Assembly: GCA_963678675.1 (NCBI GenBank)
Contig: OY783192.1
Coordinates: 9,581,953 to 9,645,952, forward strand
From: Xiphydria camelus
Lineage: Eukaryota; Arthropoda; Insecta; Hymenoptera; Xiphydriidae
Direction of reading: 5' to 3'
DNA length: 64,000 nt
Part shown: in pieces, positions 20,227-32,194 of the stretch
Numbering within the stretch: the first letter of the stretch is position 1
Layout of the letters: each line of letters opens with the position of its first letter
Translations under genes and position numbers: made by a program
The notes under the pieces: generated by a model
What the model was told of the DNA's origin: nothing
What the model saw: the letters and a program-made list of their open reading frames with translations, nothing else
Database searches by the model: none

Positions 20227-21810
20227 GGATGGCGGGATCCTTACGCATGGAATACCTACAGTGGGGTAAAAGTTCGCGAACAATGGTCCAGTAGGTACTC
20301 ATGATTACCGAAAGATTTACAATGTACGACTCGATCGTTCAAATCCATCGCAACAAGTCTATGAGAATCTTCCCACGAAGTATCGTTTCGCATCCTCCGT
20401 CATATGTTTTGGCCATGTGTAAGTAGATTGATTTTTAAATATTTGGATACACTCTCGCGTGCGCACGGAACTCGTGGGACTTTAGAACTAGATATTTGGT
20501 CACGTGGTAATTGGACGTCAGTACGTGGATTAACGTTGTATAACGAGGCGACCATGCGGTGCCGAAGTGACGCCTGAAATCGAGCGGGGGACATCGCGCG
20601 ACGCCGTATATCTGTCTTTAATTAAACTTGAAGTTATTGGCCTCGCTTGCACATGTATCGCGTAGATGGTTAAAAAGTCGAGGTCGCGTTTGACTTATTC
20701 CAATTTCCTTTTGCATTCCGCGGTCACACCGCGATTCGTTTACGCGCGGATCGGACGTGGCGTGCACGTGATACGTATGAAGGTATCGAGGAGCTTACGA
20801 CGCACGGTCACCAGCGGACAGTCGGAGTCCGGATCGCGGACAAGGAAATTCTACGTCGTTAGGGTCGGTTTGACGTACGACTTACGTCACCACCACGCGT
20901 CGCACGCACTCGCGAATTATCGTAGAATCCTTTCACGTCGGCCGATTAACATCGTGGCCTTTGTGTGTGCCGGTCACACCCCCCGCCGGCGCTCCGGGGG
21001 CGTTAGACGTGAATCGCGAAATCGACGCGGTAATGCGCGTGGAAATGGAGCATCGTGCGGATGTACATATGGTCCAATGACGCGCGTGCGGTCCAAGCGT
21101 TTATACAGGGTTACGGGTTAGAAAAGCAGCGACGTCGTTGGTACGCGAGGATCGCACACCGCGCGCGGAACGCAATTTTTTCGTCGTGAATTATGACATG
21201 CGAAGATAACAAAATTTCGCGGTTGGATGGGGGAATAATTAACGTTTAATCGTTTTAATTAAAAATTTAGTTCGTTCGATTTACTGTTGTTCGACGGAAT
21301 CGAACTCTAGTCCGCTTTATCGAATCGTTAGTTCAATTACTCAAATGTTTACTCTCCTGCCACTGAAATTCGTGAGTAATCGACGATCGTCGACGTCATT
21401 TCACACATACCTACGTCAAATTAACCAGACTTGTTCCCTCGTATAAGACTTACGAATTACTCCTTGCTGTAGAAGTTGAACAATATTGATTTGTGTCGAG
21501 TAAATATTTTGAGCTATTTGATAGTTGGAGTCAAATAAATACAGGTAGTTACCGAATATTTTTTTTTATTCGGTAAATAATCATTCCGCCATATTTCAAT
21601 TGGAATAGATACACTGATTTATAGTTCATTGATCCGACTCTACTTACGGCTCATTCCACGGTGACGGGTGTTACATTTTCACTCATTCAATTTGGTATAA
21701 TTAAATAAATTTCAGTGAAGTTTACATTTGACAAAAATGAATAATTTATAAAATGAAGTTTAATAGTAGTAAATATAATTTTTAATGCTGTGACGGGTGT
21801 TACTTCCTCA
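20227..21810. other. Unassigned CpG-rich DNA
   Basis: This 1.6-kb stretch has more CpG and GC than its surroundings, mainly at 20400-21180. A 151-codon open frame (20666-21121) encodes an Arg-rich product with no domain, signal peptide or recognisable start context. I do not call it a gene. Two TGACGGGTGTTAC motifs (21661, 21790) also occur once beyond the next element (26929). They suggest an older repeat into which the element at 21814 inserted. Confidence 0.4.
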
Positions 21811-23344
21811 TAAGGCGCAATTCACACAGACGTGGCGCGTGGAGGTGGCGTGGATCTGGCGTGGAGCAGGCATTTGCCACTTGCATTTAAGCCTATGAAG
21901 GAGCACGCCAGTCCACGCCAGTGCCACGCCACTTCTGTCTGTATTACCTCATAGGCTAACATGGAGGTGGCAAATGCCCGCTCCACGCCAGATCCACTAG
22001 TCCAGTAAAAATAGCTCTGAACCTAACATTTTGAGTCTCCTGCCTGAATTTGAGATTGAAGTTACATGAAGGTGTTTCAAAACTACCCCCAAAATCCCAA
22101 AATTCACAACCCCTCGGAAGCCGAGAAAAACAATAAAAACCACCCCCGGACACCATTGTTTAAAAATATTTCGCGAAGACTAAAGAAAATGAAAAAATTG
22201 TTTAAATAAAAGTTGTAGAGTAAGTGAAAATACGTAAAAAAGTTTTATGAGTTTTTTATTTTTATGCAATATCCTAAGCGCTATGAGGGGATGAAGATGT
22301 TGGAATAATGCGGAGACTTTAAAAAATCGTACGAAATTGAAAAATGCATATTTGTTACTTTCTTTATTATCAATTCACGTTGAAAGGTTGAATCTACATT
22401 CTTAGAGAATTTTTTTTTATTTTAAGCATTTTGTACTAACAGTATCGTTCTTCAAAATGTTAACATTTCAAAATTTGTACAAGAACATTATTTTACAAAA
22501 TTTTAAAAATAACCATTCGATTCCTCGTAAAATCACCTTCAGAAAAGTTCTCGGTGACTTTTTCGAACAGGCTATATTTTTCGAGATACGTTTAATTAAA
22601 GTTTCGGGGAGAGTTCTTATTTGACAACCACGGGCCGAAAGGACAGAAATATATGTCCGCTCCGTTCCCACCGGTCCGGTGGAGCGCGCATGCGTCAGCA
22701 CCTAAGCCGAATGAATGGGAGTGAGAAGAAATAAAAGGAATGCAAGTGAGAAGAAAGATCTCGACCTCTCTCTGGCTATCGTGAAAACCGAGAGATTCAT
22801 TCAATTTCATCTTTCGGGACGAACTGGCATGGCGCGCTAGGTACTATGCGTGTCAAGTCTTTTGATGATCTGTTTGACAATATCTTTGAAACTAATACAG
22901 ATACTGCAAAATTTATAATAAACTTTTCTGTTCAGTAAAACCAGGCCTACAAAGAAGTTCTTTGAAAATTTTAATTGTCTGTCTTAGTTTCATAGAAATT
23001 GTCCCAAATCTTTTATAAATCGTTCTATGATTTCATTGTTTGCTTTTCTGCTTTCGAACTATCTGTAGCAACTATTATTTCATGCATTCATTTCGTTAAT
23101 GTGTTATGTATCGTTGTATGACCAAACATCCGACACATATTAACGGGAGATTGGTCAATTTTATCGTATATGCTGATGTTTATACTGTTACGAACTGTAA
23201 AAAGTACGCTGTCTATTAAAAAAAATTCAATGAATCACCTCAAGAAGCCCTGCGAAGAACTGGAATATATAGTAAAAATGCATGGGATTTCCCATAAAAC
23301 TTTCCCATCTCAGGTGGGAAAGTTTTATATATGTAGTTTTTGTA

Positions 23345-23608
23345 TATCTGTACCCGAGAATAAAAGTGTATTAAGTCCAAAATAACAGTTCTTGGGAAAA
23401 GTGTTTTACTAATTCTAATATTGTTTTATCCCGGTAGATGGTGTAACTTGATACAGTTATAATTATCCTATTTTCTTTGGTATCATAGGTGGCACTTAAA
23501 GCGGTTTTGCATACTAAAGTGGACTTAATACTTAGCGTAATGCTGCAAAAAATCCCATTTTATGTATAAATTGGACTTAATACACTTTTATCCTGGGGTA
23601 CAGATATA
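23345..23608. mobile_element. 264-bp MITE with TATCTGTACCC ends
   Basis: The left end TATCTGTACCCGAGAATAAA faces the inverse of TTTATCCTGGGGTACAGATA. Both carry a GTGTATTAAGTCCAA extension. The remainder is AT-rich and non-coding. Confidence 0.6.
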
Positions 23609-25414
23609 GTCCATATATACGGATTTAGTCCTATATATGGATTACATACGATTTCTATATCAACTGTACCTATATGGATTATTTGAATTTTTAGAATTTC
23701 ATATAGAAATCACATAATTATAATCTATATAGGACTAAATCTACATTTGACCCATATAGAACTTCTCCGCCTGGGATTTTTTATAATTCTTTTTTTCCGT
23801 ATATAGCTGCGTTTGGGCTGTCGAAACGGCGCGGTTAAGGTAGTACTATAACCTAATGCGTTAATGTGCCGTATCAGGGTAGAAGCTCCTTTATTAACCC
23901 CTTGCCTTTCGAATGGTAGAAAATATTTCTGTTTACTGGGTGTGGACGGACTTCCCCGGCTAATCCCTTCCCCGGTACGCCGAGCGTTATCGCACCGCTA
24001 CCGGAACATACCTCGCGCCTTGCCGAAAAACGTCACGCTGTGCGTTCGACTCAACAACCCTTTGATGCATCCGCGGCCCACGTTTTGCCGAAACGTGCGG
24101 ATTCGCCGATGGCGAGGTATTTATGATTTAGAAACTTAAGCGGTACGAAACGGTCTTCCGAGTTTCGTCTACCGTGGGACAATTAGTCAATCTCATTAGT
24201 CAATTTCATTGATCAGTAACATTGAATCTATGCAAATGAACATATAATTGAATGCACAAGTCAACGAGAACGTTTGTCCTCACGGGGAAGCACTGTTCAA
24301 TGCAATTGAATCAATTTCGTTGATCATCCAAAAGTAGAACCTACGGAACCTAGTTTTACCTAGGAGGCGATCCACTTCGATTGGAAAGGTCTAAATAATT
24401 TTTAATTCTTCATCTCAAATATTTCCATAACAAAACAAGCTGGAGCGTTATACTAGCAATGACATTGATGGGTTGTTTTCGAATGTAAAATTTCTTTTCT
24501 TGTTCTGTTCCTAATTACCATAAGTATAATATTGCTACATTTAACGCTGTCGAATTGTTGATTTCTCTATGCTTCAGGTAAAAACACAGAACTTCTGGTA
24601 ATGAATCAGTAATTAGCAACGTTGAGAGTGAAAAGGGTACGTGAATGCAATTGTAAGAAAAGCGCTCCAGTTCACTGAAGCGCAACTCTGAAATTATTTG
24701 TTTCAGAAAAAAAAATGTTTGAAACAAATCTTTATTCCTCTACAATTTTCATAATACCTACTTACCTTTTACCTAGGACGCGCGGGAAAGAAATTAATGG
24801 AAATAAGATAATGCATACTGCCTGGGCTACTAGGTTGGCGAGGTATTCATGGTCGCGATGCTACGAAACCCCTACGAAATTTGACATTTTTTTGCTCTTA
24901 CATTTCTTTATAGGAATTTTTGGCTGCCGAAGATTTTGTTCACGATTGTGGATGATAATAATTGTCGAAAAAATATTTGAAACACTGAATGAAACAATGA
25001 AATTTGTTTTTCCATAACGCTTTTAAAGTGTAAATGTTCGTAAGGCAAAGTCCCATTCGTCAAAATAAATGCTCATGGTGTCAAAATACAGTGTGCTGTA
25101 CATGTACATGTACATGGTGCAAAATACAGTACAAATGTTTTTTCGACAATTATCATCCAAAATTATGAACAAAATCTTCGGCAGCCAAAAATTCAAATGA
25201 CGAAATGTAAGGGTAAAAAAATGCAACGATGTTTCCAACTGTTCTTACAAATAATATTGGTTCACCTCAATAAGGAAGAAAATAATGTAAAACTATGAAA
25301 AACATTGAAACTATTATTTTATTCGGTAATGTAAACCACTTTTTATAACAAGAAGTGGTTGCAATCAAATGAAAAAAAGAATTAATAAAGAAAAAAGAAA
25401 AAAGAAAAACAAGA

Positions 25415-25492
25415 TTTGAACCCACGACATCGGGACTCCCAGCCCGGCAACTTGACCGTTGCGCTATGGAAGCATTGGTGATGTAACGTACG
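25415..25492 (-). other. Decayed tRNA-Pro-like sequence
   Basis: On the minus strand, CCATAGCGCAACGGTC resembles box A and GGGTTCAAATC matches box B. A CTGGGAG loop would give a GGG anticodon. Several stem positions mispair, so it is a degenerate tRNA or SINE head. It is followed by an A/T-rich run on the element strand. Confidence 0.45.
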
Positions 25493-26761
25493 ACAATATT
25501 CCAGAAACTTGCAACGCGCGCGCGATGCGATTTTCAAAAATTTGTTTCTCAAAGCACTGTTCAATGAAATTGAATTAATTTCGTTGATCAACCAAAAGTA
25601 GAACCGTTCACCTAGGAGGCGCTTGAAAGAAGCTAATGGAAATAAGATAATGCTTACTGCCTGGGCTACTTGGTTGCTATTCATAGTCGGGATGCTACGA
25701 AACCCCTGCAACGTCCGAAAGCAACCCTCAGTCTCACTGACATTCGCAGCCAACTGCAGCAGCGCGCGCACACAAACGTCAGGGCGACGTGAGTGAGAGC
25801 GGTGCGACACTATATTCCTTTCTTCTCATTTCCACTCATTCAGCTTAGGTGTTGACGCATGCGCGCTCCACGGGACCGGTGGGAACGGAGCGGACATATA
25901 TTTCTGTCCTTCGGCCCGTGGTTGTCAAATAAGAACTCTCCCCGAAACTTTAATTAAACGTATCTCGAAAAATATAGCCTGTTCGAAAAAGTCACCGAGA
26001 ACTTTTCTGAAGGTGATTTTACGAGGAATCGAATGGTTATTTTTAAAATTTTGTAAAATAATGTTCTTGTACAAATTTTGAAATGTTAACATTTTGAAGA
26101 ACGATACTGTTAGTACAAAATGCTTAAAATAAAAAAAAATTCTCTAAGAATGTAGATTCAACCTTTCAACGTGAATTGATAATAAAGAAAGTAACAAATA
26201 TGCATTTTTCAATTTCGTACGATTTTTTAAAGTCTCCGCATTATTCCAACATCTTCATCCCCTCATAGCGCTTAGGATATTGCATAAAAATAAAAAACTC
26301 ATAAAACTTTTTTACGTATTTTCACTTACTCTACAACTTTTATTTAAACAATTTTTTCATTTTCTTTAGTCTTCGCGAAATTTTTTTAAACAATGGTGTC
26401 CGGGGGTGGTTTTTATTGTTTTTCTCGGCTTCCGAGGGGTTGTGAATTTTGGGATTTTGGGGGTAGTTTTGAAACACCTTCATGTAACTTCAATCTCAAA
26501 TTCAGGCAGGAGACTCAAAATGTTAGGTTCAGAGCTATTTTTACTGGACTACACGCCACCTCCACGCGCCACTTCTGTGTGAATTGCGCCTTAGGCTTAA
26601 ATGCAAGTGGCAAATGCCCACTCCACGCCAGATCCACGCCACCTCCACGCGCCACTTCTGTGTGAATTGCGCCTCATAGGCTAACATGGAGGTGGCAAAT
26701 GCCCGCTCCAAGCCAGATCCACGCCACCTCCACGCGCCACTTCTGTGTGAATTGCGCCTAA

Positions 26762-28162
26762 GGTGTACTGGGGTTCTTGCCTAGTAAATACAAAAGTTTA
26801 GGTCTACTCTGCTGTTTTGTTTACAAAATGCAGTATGTTATTAAAAACCAATGTGTAACAATTTTGTTTTCATAGAAAAATTATACAATCAGCAATAATT
26901 AATTGTGTTAAATTACAGTTAAATATGTGACGGGTGTTACGAGTGAAAAAATTATATAGAAAAATTAGACTTTTCTTCACTTTTATATAGCAAATGTTAT
27001 AAAATTATAGTTATTAATGCATTATTTTTCAAACACAGTACATAGGCACTCTGTACAAGTTTATTTTCGGACTCCTCCTCGTTTCGGCTCATGCTTGGGA
27101 CAGGAAGTTGATGAATTGGGTTGGGTGATTATATTCTCAGTATCCAGAGTACACCAAAATACTTAGCACTGAATGTCCTAGCACTTGCACAAGGCAAAAA
27201 CACGTTGCCGAATCAAAATTGCGGAAAACAGTGTTGCCATGTATCAGCATGTTCAAACTACTATTGTGGGAATATGAAATTGAATGTATGAAACATAATT
27301 TTTACCATCTTTTTTGCTAAAATTTGTGAATTTTATTGCCGATATCTTGAAATAGGATAGTTTTTCTATCCAAATATGACAGTTATAAAACTTAATTACA
27401 CTTTTCACTTGTTTTATTTTATTCGCGATTAGCGTGGACTGAGCCCTATATATTTCATGACGATTAGTGCAGATCCCGTTTCGATTCAAGATAAACGAAG
27501 AAATCCAAACCACAATTTGTTGAGTCACGTGTGATCTTATTCTTATTTTCTCTTTGATACAAAATATAGGAGGATATGAAATGAAATACTTAAGCTGGCG
27601 CCTCACAGTATTCAATGTCGCCGAAAACGTGATCGAAACTAAAAAAAAAAGTTTTTCTAAAAATTACGAAATTTGTATACTTATTTGTACACATCGTAAT
27701 GCAACTTTCCACCAAAAATTGCTTTGTTATCTTGGTCCAAACCGGAGAAAATAATTATCAAAGATCGTTAAATTACTCATATTTTCATACGGCAACTTTC
27801 ACTTCTAAAATCTTGACATTTTCATTAATTTTTCCTGATTCAAATAGTAAACCTGAAATAAAAAGAATTATATTGGGTAAAAGTGCGTACTTTAGAGATT
27901 CAAATGATATATTTATCGATAATTAAAAGTGATTATACCTTTAGGGATAATACGCCTTTTATAACCCTATACAATTTTCAAATTAATATGTCTTTAAACG
28001 CGGTTTTCGTTTAGTGCTAATATTTGCTACACCACAAACTTTACGGCAAATCAATCTTTACAATGTGAGTAATTGAAATTTATATGGCTTTACCTGCGCA
28101 AAGGTGCGCAACAGGGTACAAAAGGGATTAATCTGTAGAGCCCGAGGTGGTCGAAATAGTCC
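26762..28162. other. Unassigned AT-rich DNA
   Basis: No domain, TIR or RNA gene recognised. Overlapping open frames at 27253-27926 on both strands show no family features. The TGACGGGTGTTAC motif at 26929 echoes those left of the 4.9-kb element. Confidence 0.4.
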
Positions 28163-28862
28163 CCGAGGTGTTTTAAGATTGCTAGAAATTTGTAAATAGA
28201 TGTTTAAATAGTAGTAAATGGGAACGGTAATGACCTGTCAAGCCATACCGGGTTGCGTCATTGAAAAATTAATTTTTCAAAGTTCGAAAAAAAAACAAAA
28301 AATTATGTTGCTTCTACAAAGCTATAATTTATAGAGGATGTTCATTCGTCTATTTTAAGGAAATATGTAAAAGGACAGGTGATTCTGCTGGTTGCAAGTG
28401 ACTGCCAGGCGAGCATATTAGTGCGAGGTTAGACGCTTCGATCTCCCGAACTGACACCAACTCTAATTACCGACTCGACTTCTACTGGTAAATGTGGCTC
28501 GAACGACCAAGCCTGGCCGAAGGTAAATTTCAAGGTCCCTGCAACTGGTCAGGTTCTGCGCGGGACATGCGGTAGGCAATAGTGCTATCAGATTCGCACT
28601 AATAATGCTCGCCTGGCAGTCACTTGCAACCAGCAGAATCACCTGTCCTTTTATATAGTTCCTTAAAATAGATGAATGAACATCCCCTATAAATTATAGC
28701 TTTTTGTAGAAGCTATTCTTTACGAATTTTTTGTTTTTTTTTTAACTTTGAAAAATTAATTTTTCAATGACGCAACCCGGTATGGCTTGACAGGTCATTA
28801 CCGTTCCCATTAACTACTATTTAAACATCTATTTACAAATTTCTAGCAATCTTAAAACACCT
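28163..28862. mobile_element. 700-bp foldback element with internal insertion
   Basis: Arms of about 265 bp (28163-28427 and 28593-28862) are close inverses, beginning AGGTGTTTTAAGATTGCTAG and ending with its inverse. They contain GCAAGTGACTGCCAGGCGAG next to the centre. The centre (about 28428-28592) holds half of a GTATGTCCC-family MITE: GAGGTTAGACGCTTCGATCT at its left and GGGACATGCGGTA near its right. Confidence 0.75.
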
Positions 28863-28887
28863 CACTCGATTTTGTCGCTAGCTCTTG

Positions 28888-29160
28888 GGCTAAAACTTGT
28901 TACTCGGGGGTTTTCGGAGTTACTCATTACGATGCTGATGTCAAAATCGATCTATTCTAAAATCTAAGATGGCGAATGCAATATGGCGGATGATGAATTC
29001 CAGACATTTTAGAATTTGAAGATTATGGCCCGAAACTTATTACCCGGGGGTTTTTTAGGTCGCTCATTACGATGCTCATGTCCAAATCGGTCTATTCTCA
29101 AATCCAAGATGGCTGATCCAATATGGCGGATAATGAATTTCAGGAATTTTTAATTCATGG
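28888..29160. repeat. Two tandem copies of a 140-bp unit
   Basis: Both copies contain CGGGGGTTTT, CATTACGATGCT, AAATC-ATCTATTCT-like and AGATGGC-ATGCAATATGGCGG motifs. Identity is about 80 percent. It is satellite-like and non-coding. Confidence 0.65.
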
Positions 29161-29520
29161 TGTCGTGATCATAAAAGAAGCCCTATTGCCCATCGGTGAA
29201 TTATTACACAGGCCTGCGATGAAAAAAATACAAGGGAAGTGACAACTGAACTTTATGTATTTTTTGGTTTTAATTTAAAAAAAATAATAAGAAAGTACTA
29301 TCACGTCGTTTTCTTGAAACATTTAAGTTTACTTGGATTTTTATGAACAGTTCTAACTTTCAAACTCTTGGTCGATAACCTATTTCATGTAACTTATCTT
29401 AATAAAAACAAATTAAAATAGTATGTTGGTGATTTTTCTCTAGAAACTACACCATAAGTTGATGTATTTAAGTTTAAACCCAAGGGAACGTTCACTTTTC
29501 CTCTCGACCAGAGGCGGCTC

Positions 29521-29661
29521 CTGCGATCTGGTAGCAGTGGTTTTCATCCATTTAAACCTATATAAAATAATCGATTGCTGAAAAATTAATTTGCCTCACC
29601 AAGAATCGATAATTTTACATATATTTCAATAGTTAAAAACCACTGTTGCCAGATAGTACGC
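29521..29661. mobile_element. 141-bp MITE
   Basis: ATCTGGTAGCAGTGGTTTT near the left faces the inverse of AAAACCACTGTTGCCAGAT at the right. The centre is AT-rich. Confidence 0.5.
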
Positions 29662-29837
29662 AAGATTGTTCGAGATAATTAATTTTCAAATAGGATTCTA
29701 GAAAAAATAGCGATATCGATTTTACAAAAAATCCTGACGCGATGGAAAAAATGGAGGTCATTTTAGAAATCAGCACATCAAATAACATAAAATCAGCGAA
29801 ATCTTCTCTTGTATTTTTCAAAAATTTTAATTTCGCA

Positions 29838-29933
29838 GGCCTGTGTTATCAGAGGAGGTACAGGAGTCGAAAAATAAGGATATCCAGAAATATATCGAGA
29901 CAGCCATACACAAAAAATCAACCCGACTAAAAT
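29838..29933 (+). CDS. Possible 3' exon ending in an ATGA stop-start overlap
   Basis: After a TTTCGCAG acceptor-like site at 29838 a frame of 31 codons is open (PVLSEEVQESKNKDIQKYIE and on) and ends at a TGA that overlaps the ATG of the next ORF as ATGA. The peptide is charged and helix-prone. No family is recognised. It could be the end of a longer spliced gene or of a decayed transposon protein. Confidence 0.25.
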
Positions 29934-30156
29934 GAATGAAGATTTATTTAATAGACTTTTACTGAGTTCCGATCCCCTTCTTAGTTCATTTCAGTCACCA
30001 AAGATATCTTGTAAAAAAATTGACAAGAACATGCTTTATTTGCTTGACCTGACAGATGAAGAGAAACAAGAGCTTGAGGAAGACTATGACGAGGACTCGG
30101 ATGAAGAGTATGACGACGATGAAAATAAAGACAACGAATATAATGAATCAGATTAG
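29932..30156 (+). CDS. Small acidic protein, function unknown
   Basis: A 74-codon ORF whose last 30 residues are almost all Asp and Glu (LTDEEKQELEEDYDEDSDEE). The N-terminal part is mixed and has no signal peptide or membrane segment. AATAAA signals follow at about 30180. It starts within the stop codon of the preceding open frame. Acidic tails of this kind occur on histone chaperones and on some transposon accessory proteins, but nothing here allows a choice. It may be a chance ORF. Confidence 0.3.
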   Translation: MNEDLFNRLLLSSDPLLSSFQSPKISCKKIDKNMLYLLDLTDEEKQELEEDYDEDSDEEYDDDENKDNEYNESD

Positions 30157-30159
30157 CCA

Positions 30160-30681
30160 TAGCCATTTCACTTTTATATAATAAAATAATAAAGCATTAA
30201 TACATTACACAAGTACATTTTTTTCTTCTTTTGCTTTATTGCATTTTTAGTTTTTAGCTGTGTAAATAAAAATAGATTATTATTATTGTTGTTATTATTA
30301 TTAATAATGCGTTGAAAATGAAAGAAACATTCATTTATATTTAAGTCACCCCTCCCCCTTCCTAAATAAATTGAACTGTAAGATAATAATTTGTATTAAG
30401 TAGCTGTCTAAATCATTTCATCGACGATGGTATTTTTTAACATAGTTCTCCCCTAAAGGGGTGGTTATTGAAAAGCATAGTCTTCGCGTTCATTACATAT
30501 ATTTATTCTATAGTAGATAGTGACATATAGTGCAAATTTTCATAACAGTTGCATAACAGGTTCAAGCGTGATTAGTTTTGATCATGTTTTCGGCGATTTT
30601 GAACACTGTGCGCCTGCCTTTTACTACGCGCCTTGGTAAGCAGGGGCCAGCTCCCCAAATAGACTTATGGGAGCGTCGCGA
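30160..30681. other. Unassigned AT-rich spacer
   Basis: A TTATTATTG microsatellite stretch lies near 30277-30305. No repeat or gene is otherwise recognised. Confidence 0.35.
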
Positions 30682-30957
30682 CCCGAGTCGAAGATTTTGA
30701 CCTGGTAAGCCCTGCTAAGAATGAACGTTTGCAGGTCTAAAAGGAATGAACCAGGTCTTCGTGAAATGTAGAAAGTAAACCTTGCTTGTCCTTCCATAGC
30801 CTAGTTACGGTGAATATCAGATGCAAACAGGTCTAACACGGACTTTTCACAGTAGACCTGGGAAAGCCGTTATTATCCTATCGCAGGTACTAACCAGGTC
30901 TAAGAAGGCCTTCTGAATTTTGTTTCCCCCACCCTTTTCCCCTTCCTCCCACGTATA

Positions 30958-31099
30958 CCGCATGTCCCATAAGAAACGCAAGAAGCGACATTTACCTTCG
31001 GCAGTATTTGCCGACGATGCATGAGTCGGTATATGCGCACCGTCGGTAAATACTGCCGAAGGTAAATGTCGCTTATTGTGCTTCTTATGGGACATACGG
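30958..31099. mobile_element. 142-bp palindromic MITE, GTATGTCCC family member 2
   Basis: The ends CCGCATGTCCCATAAGAA and the inverse of TTCTTATGGGACATACGG are flanked by TA. The arms carry AAGCGACATTTACCTTCGGC and its inverse. The interior differs from members 1 and 3. Confidence 0.8.
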
Positions 31100-31819
31100 T
31101 AAATAAATATGCAGTTATTTAATTTGTATTTAACACATTTAGTGTCATGAACGTCACGTGTCGAAAAATCGTGTTCAAAAATTGTCTGCGGCGAACGAAC
31201 GAAAATTACGTCCGCCATTTCGACCCGGAATCGGCCTATGGACTCGACAGTAAGGCTAGGCCGACTCCTGCCTTAGACGCCCTGAGGTCCTCTTATATAG
31301 AAATTTACTGAAGTTTTACTACCGAGAGCCGACAGTCGGGGGCCAGGAGCCGCGAGCCGAGGGTCGAGAGGGTCGGCGCTATCTGGCGTCAGGCCGCCAA
31401 AGCATGAAGGGTCGCCACATGACAAACTTTAATTAAACACAAACTATCACAAAATATTTAAACAAGATAACTGATCATTTTCTTTTTTACAAATACCTAT
31501 TGTTAAGGGGTTTAAAGAGTAGATAAATATCAAAAGTATTTAAAAATCTGACACAGGCAAGTTCCCTATTAATTAATTATTATTTGAAAACCACTAAATG
31601 TATTAAATAACTTAATTTATGAAAATGATAGTAAATTTGAGGTCAGATTTTTATTATATTCTTTTCGTTGAAAGAGAAATGAGTTGAGAAAATAGGAACA
31701 TCATATTCCTCACTCCTTCCCTTTCCCGCTATAATAATTCCTCTTCCAATGAAGAAAATTAAATTTTAATTTTATTTATCTATATTTTATTCATTCACAA
31801 AAATATGTATATTTTTATT

Positions 31820-31838
31820 GATTGATTGATTGATTTAT
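31820..31838 (+). repeat. TTGA microsatellite
   Basis: Four to five copies of the tetranucleotide TTGA in an AT-rich context. Confidence 0.7.
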
Positions 31839-32194
31839 CAACATTATAGAGAGAGGAATTAATAAAATTGCTAATACATTGCCCCCGCCCCCTTTCCTTT
31901 CAATTCAAGGCTACCTATAAATAATTTTCCGTTCAGAATGTTTAATTGATTATCCATGAATTTTAAATTATACGAAAAAGAGCTAAACAGACGTGTTAGG
32001 ACATCCACTAGCTTGAAAGAATATATCCGACTTATTAAGGACAGTGAAGGCCATATTTACATATCAGGACAACTCAGGTTTTAGAGGAAAATCCCTTTAC
32101 AGGTATTCTAAGACTCTACCCGGTCTACCCAGGTCTAAACAGACCTTAAAGCAGGTCTATTCAGAATGGAACAGGTCAAAATCTTCGACTCGGG

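Larger units (their letters stand above)
22736..25827. other. Non-coding centre of the 4.9-kb element
   Basis: No transposase domain was found. Two direct repeats share 'aagcactgttcaatg' and 'ttcgttgatca' (about 24290-24365 and 25555-25625). Another shared block has CTGCCTGGGCTACT and GATGCTACGAAACCCCT (about 24812-24872 and 25657-25710). A third pair, inverted, carries TCTTCGGCAGCCAAAAATT (24918-24940 and 25165-25195). The region has been built by repeated rearrangement. Confidence 0.5.
21814..26758. mobile_element. 4.9-kb TAA-flanked element with 0.9-kb inverted arms
   Basis: The ends are GGCGCAATTCACACAGA and its inverse, with TAA on both sides (21811-21813, 26759-26761). Arms run about 21814-22735 and 25828-26758 and are nearly identical. 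Each arm starts with tandem copies of a unit of about 100 bp (GGAGGTGGCGTGGATCTGG). The same 53-codon open frame (starting MVSGGGFYCFSRL) is present in both arms. The 3.1-kb centre holds no recognisable transposase. The 3-bp TAA duplication suggests PIF/Harbinger mobilisation. Confidence 0.78.
30682..32194. mobile_element. 1.5-kb TIR element with clustered CAGGTCT motifs
   Basis: The left end is CCCGAGTCGAAGATTTTGAC and the right end its inverse. Next to each end CAGGTCT or its inverse recurs: about six times in the left 220 bp and about five times in the right 95 bp. Such clusters often bind the transposase. A 142-bp MITE (30958-31099) sits inside. No transposase ORF remains and no clear target duplication is seen. 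Confidence 0.65.

Noticed and set aside
20666..21121. 151-codon Arg-rich open frame
   Set aside because: Lies in CpG-rich DNA where stop codons are rare; no domain, no neighbouring exon and no recognisable composition of a real protein.
27253..27926. Possible host exons on either strand
   Set aside because: Frames overlap on opposite strands, are AT-driven and have no family pattern.
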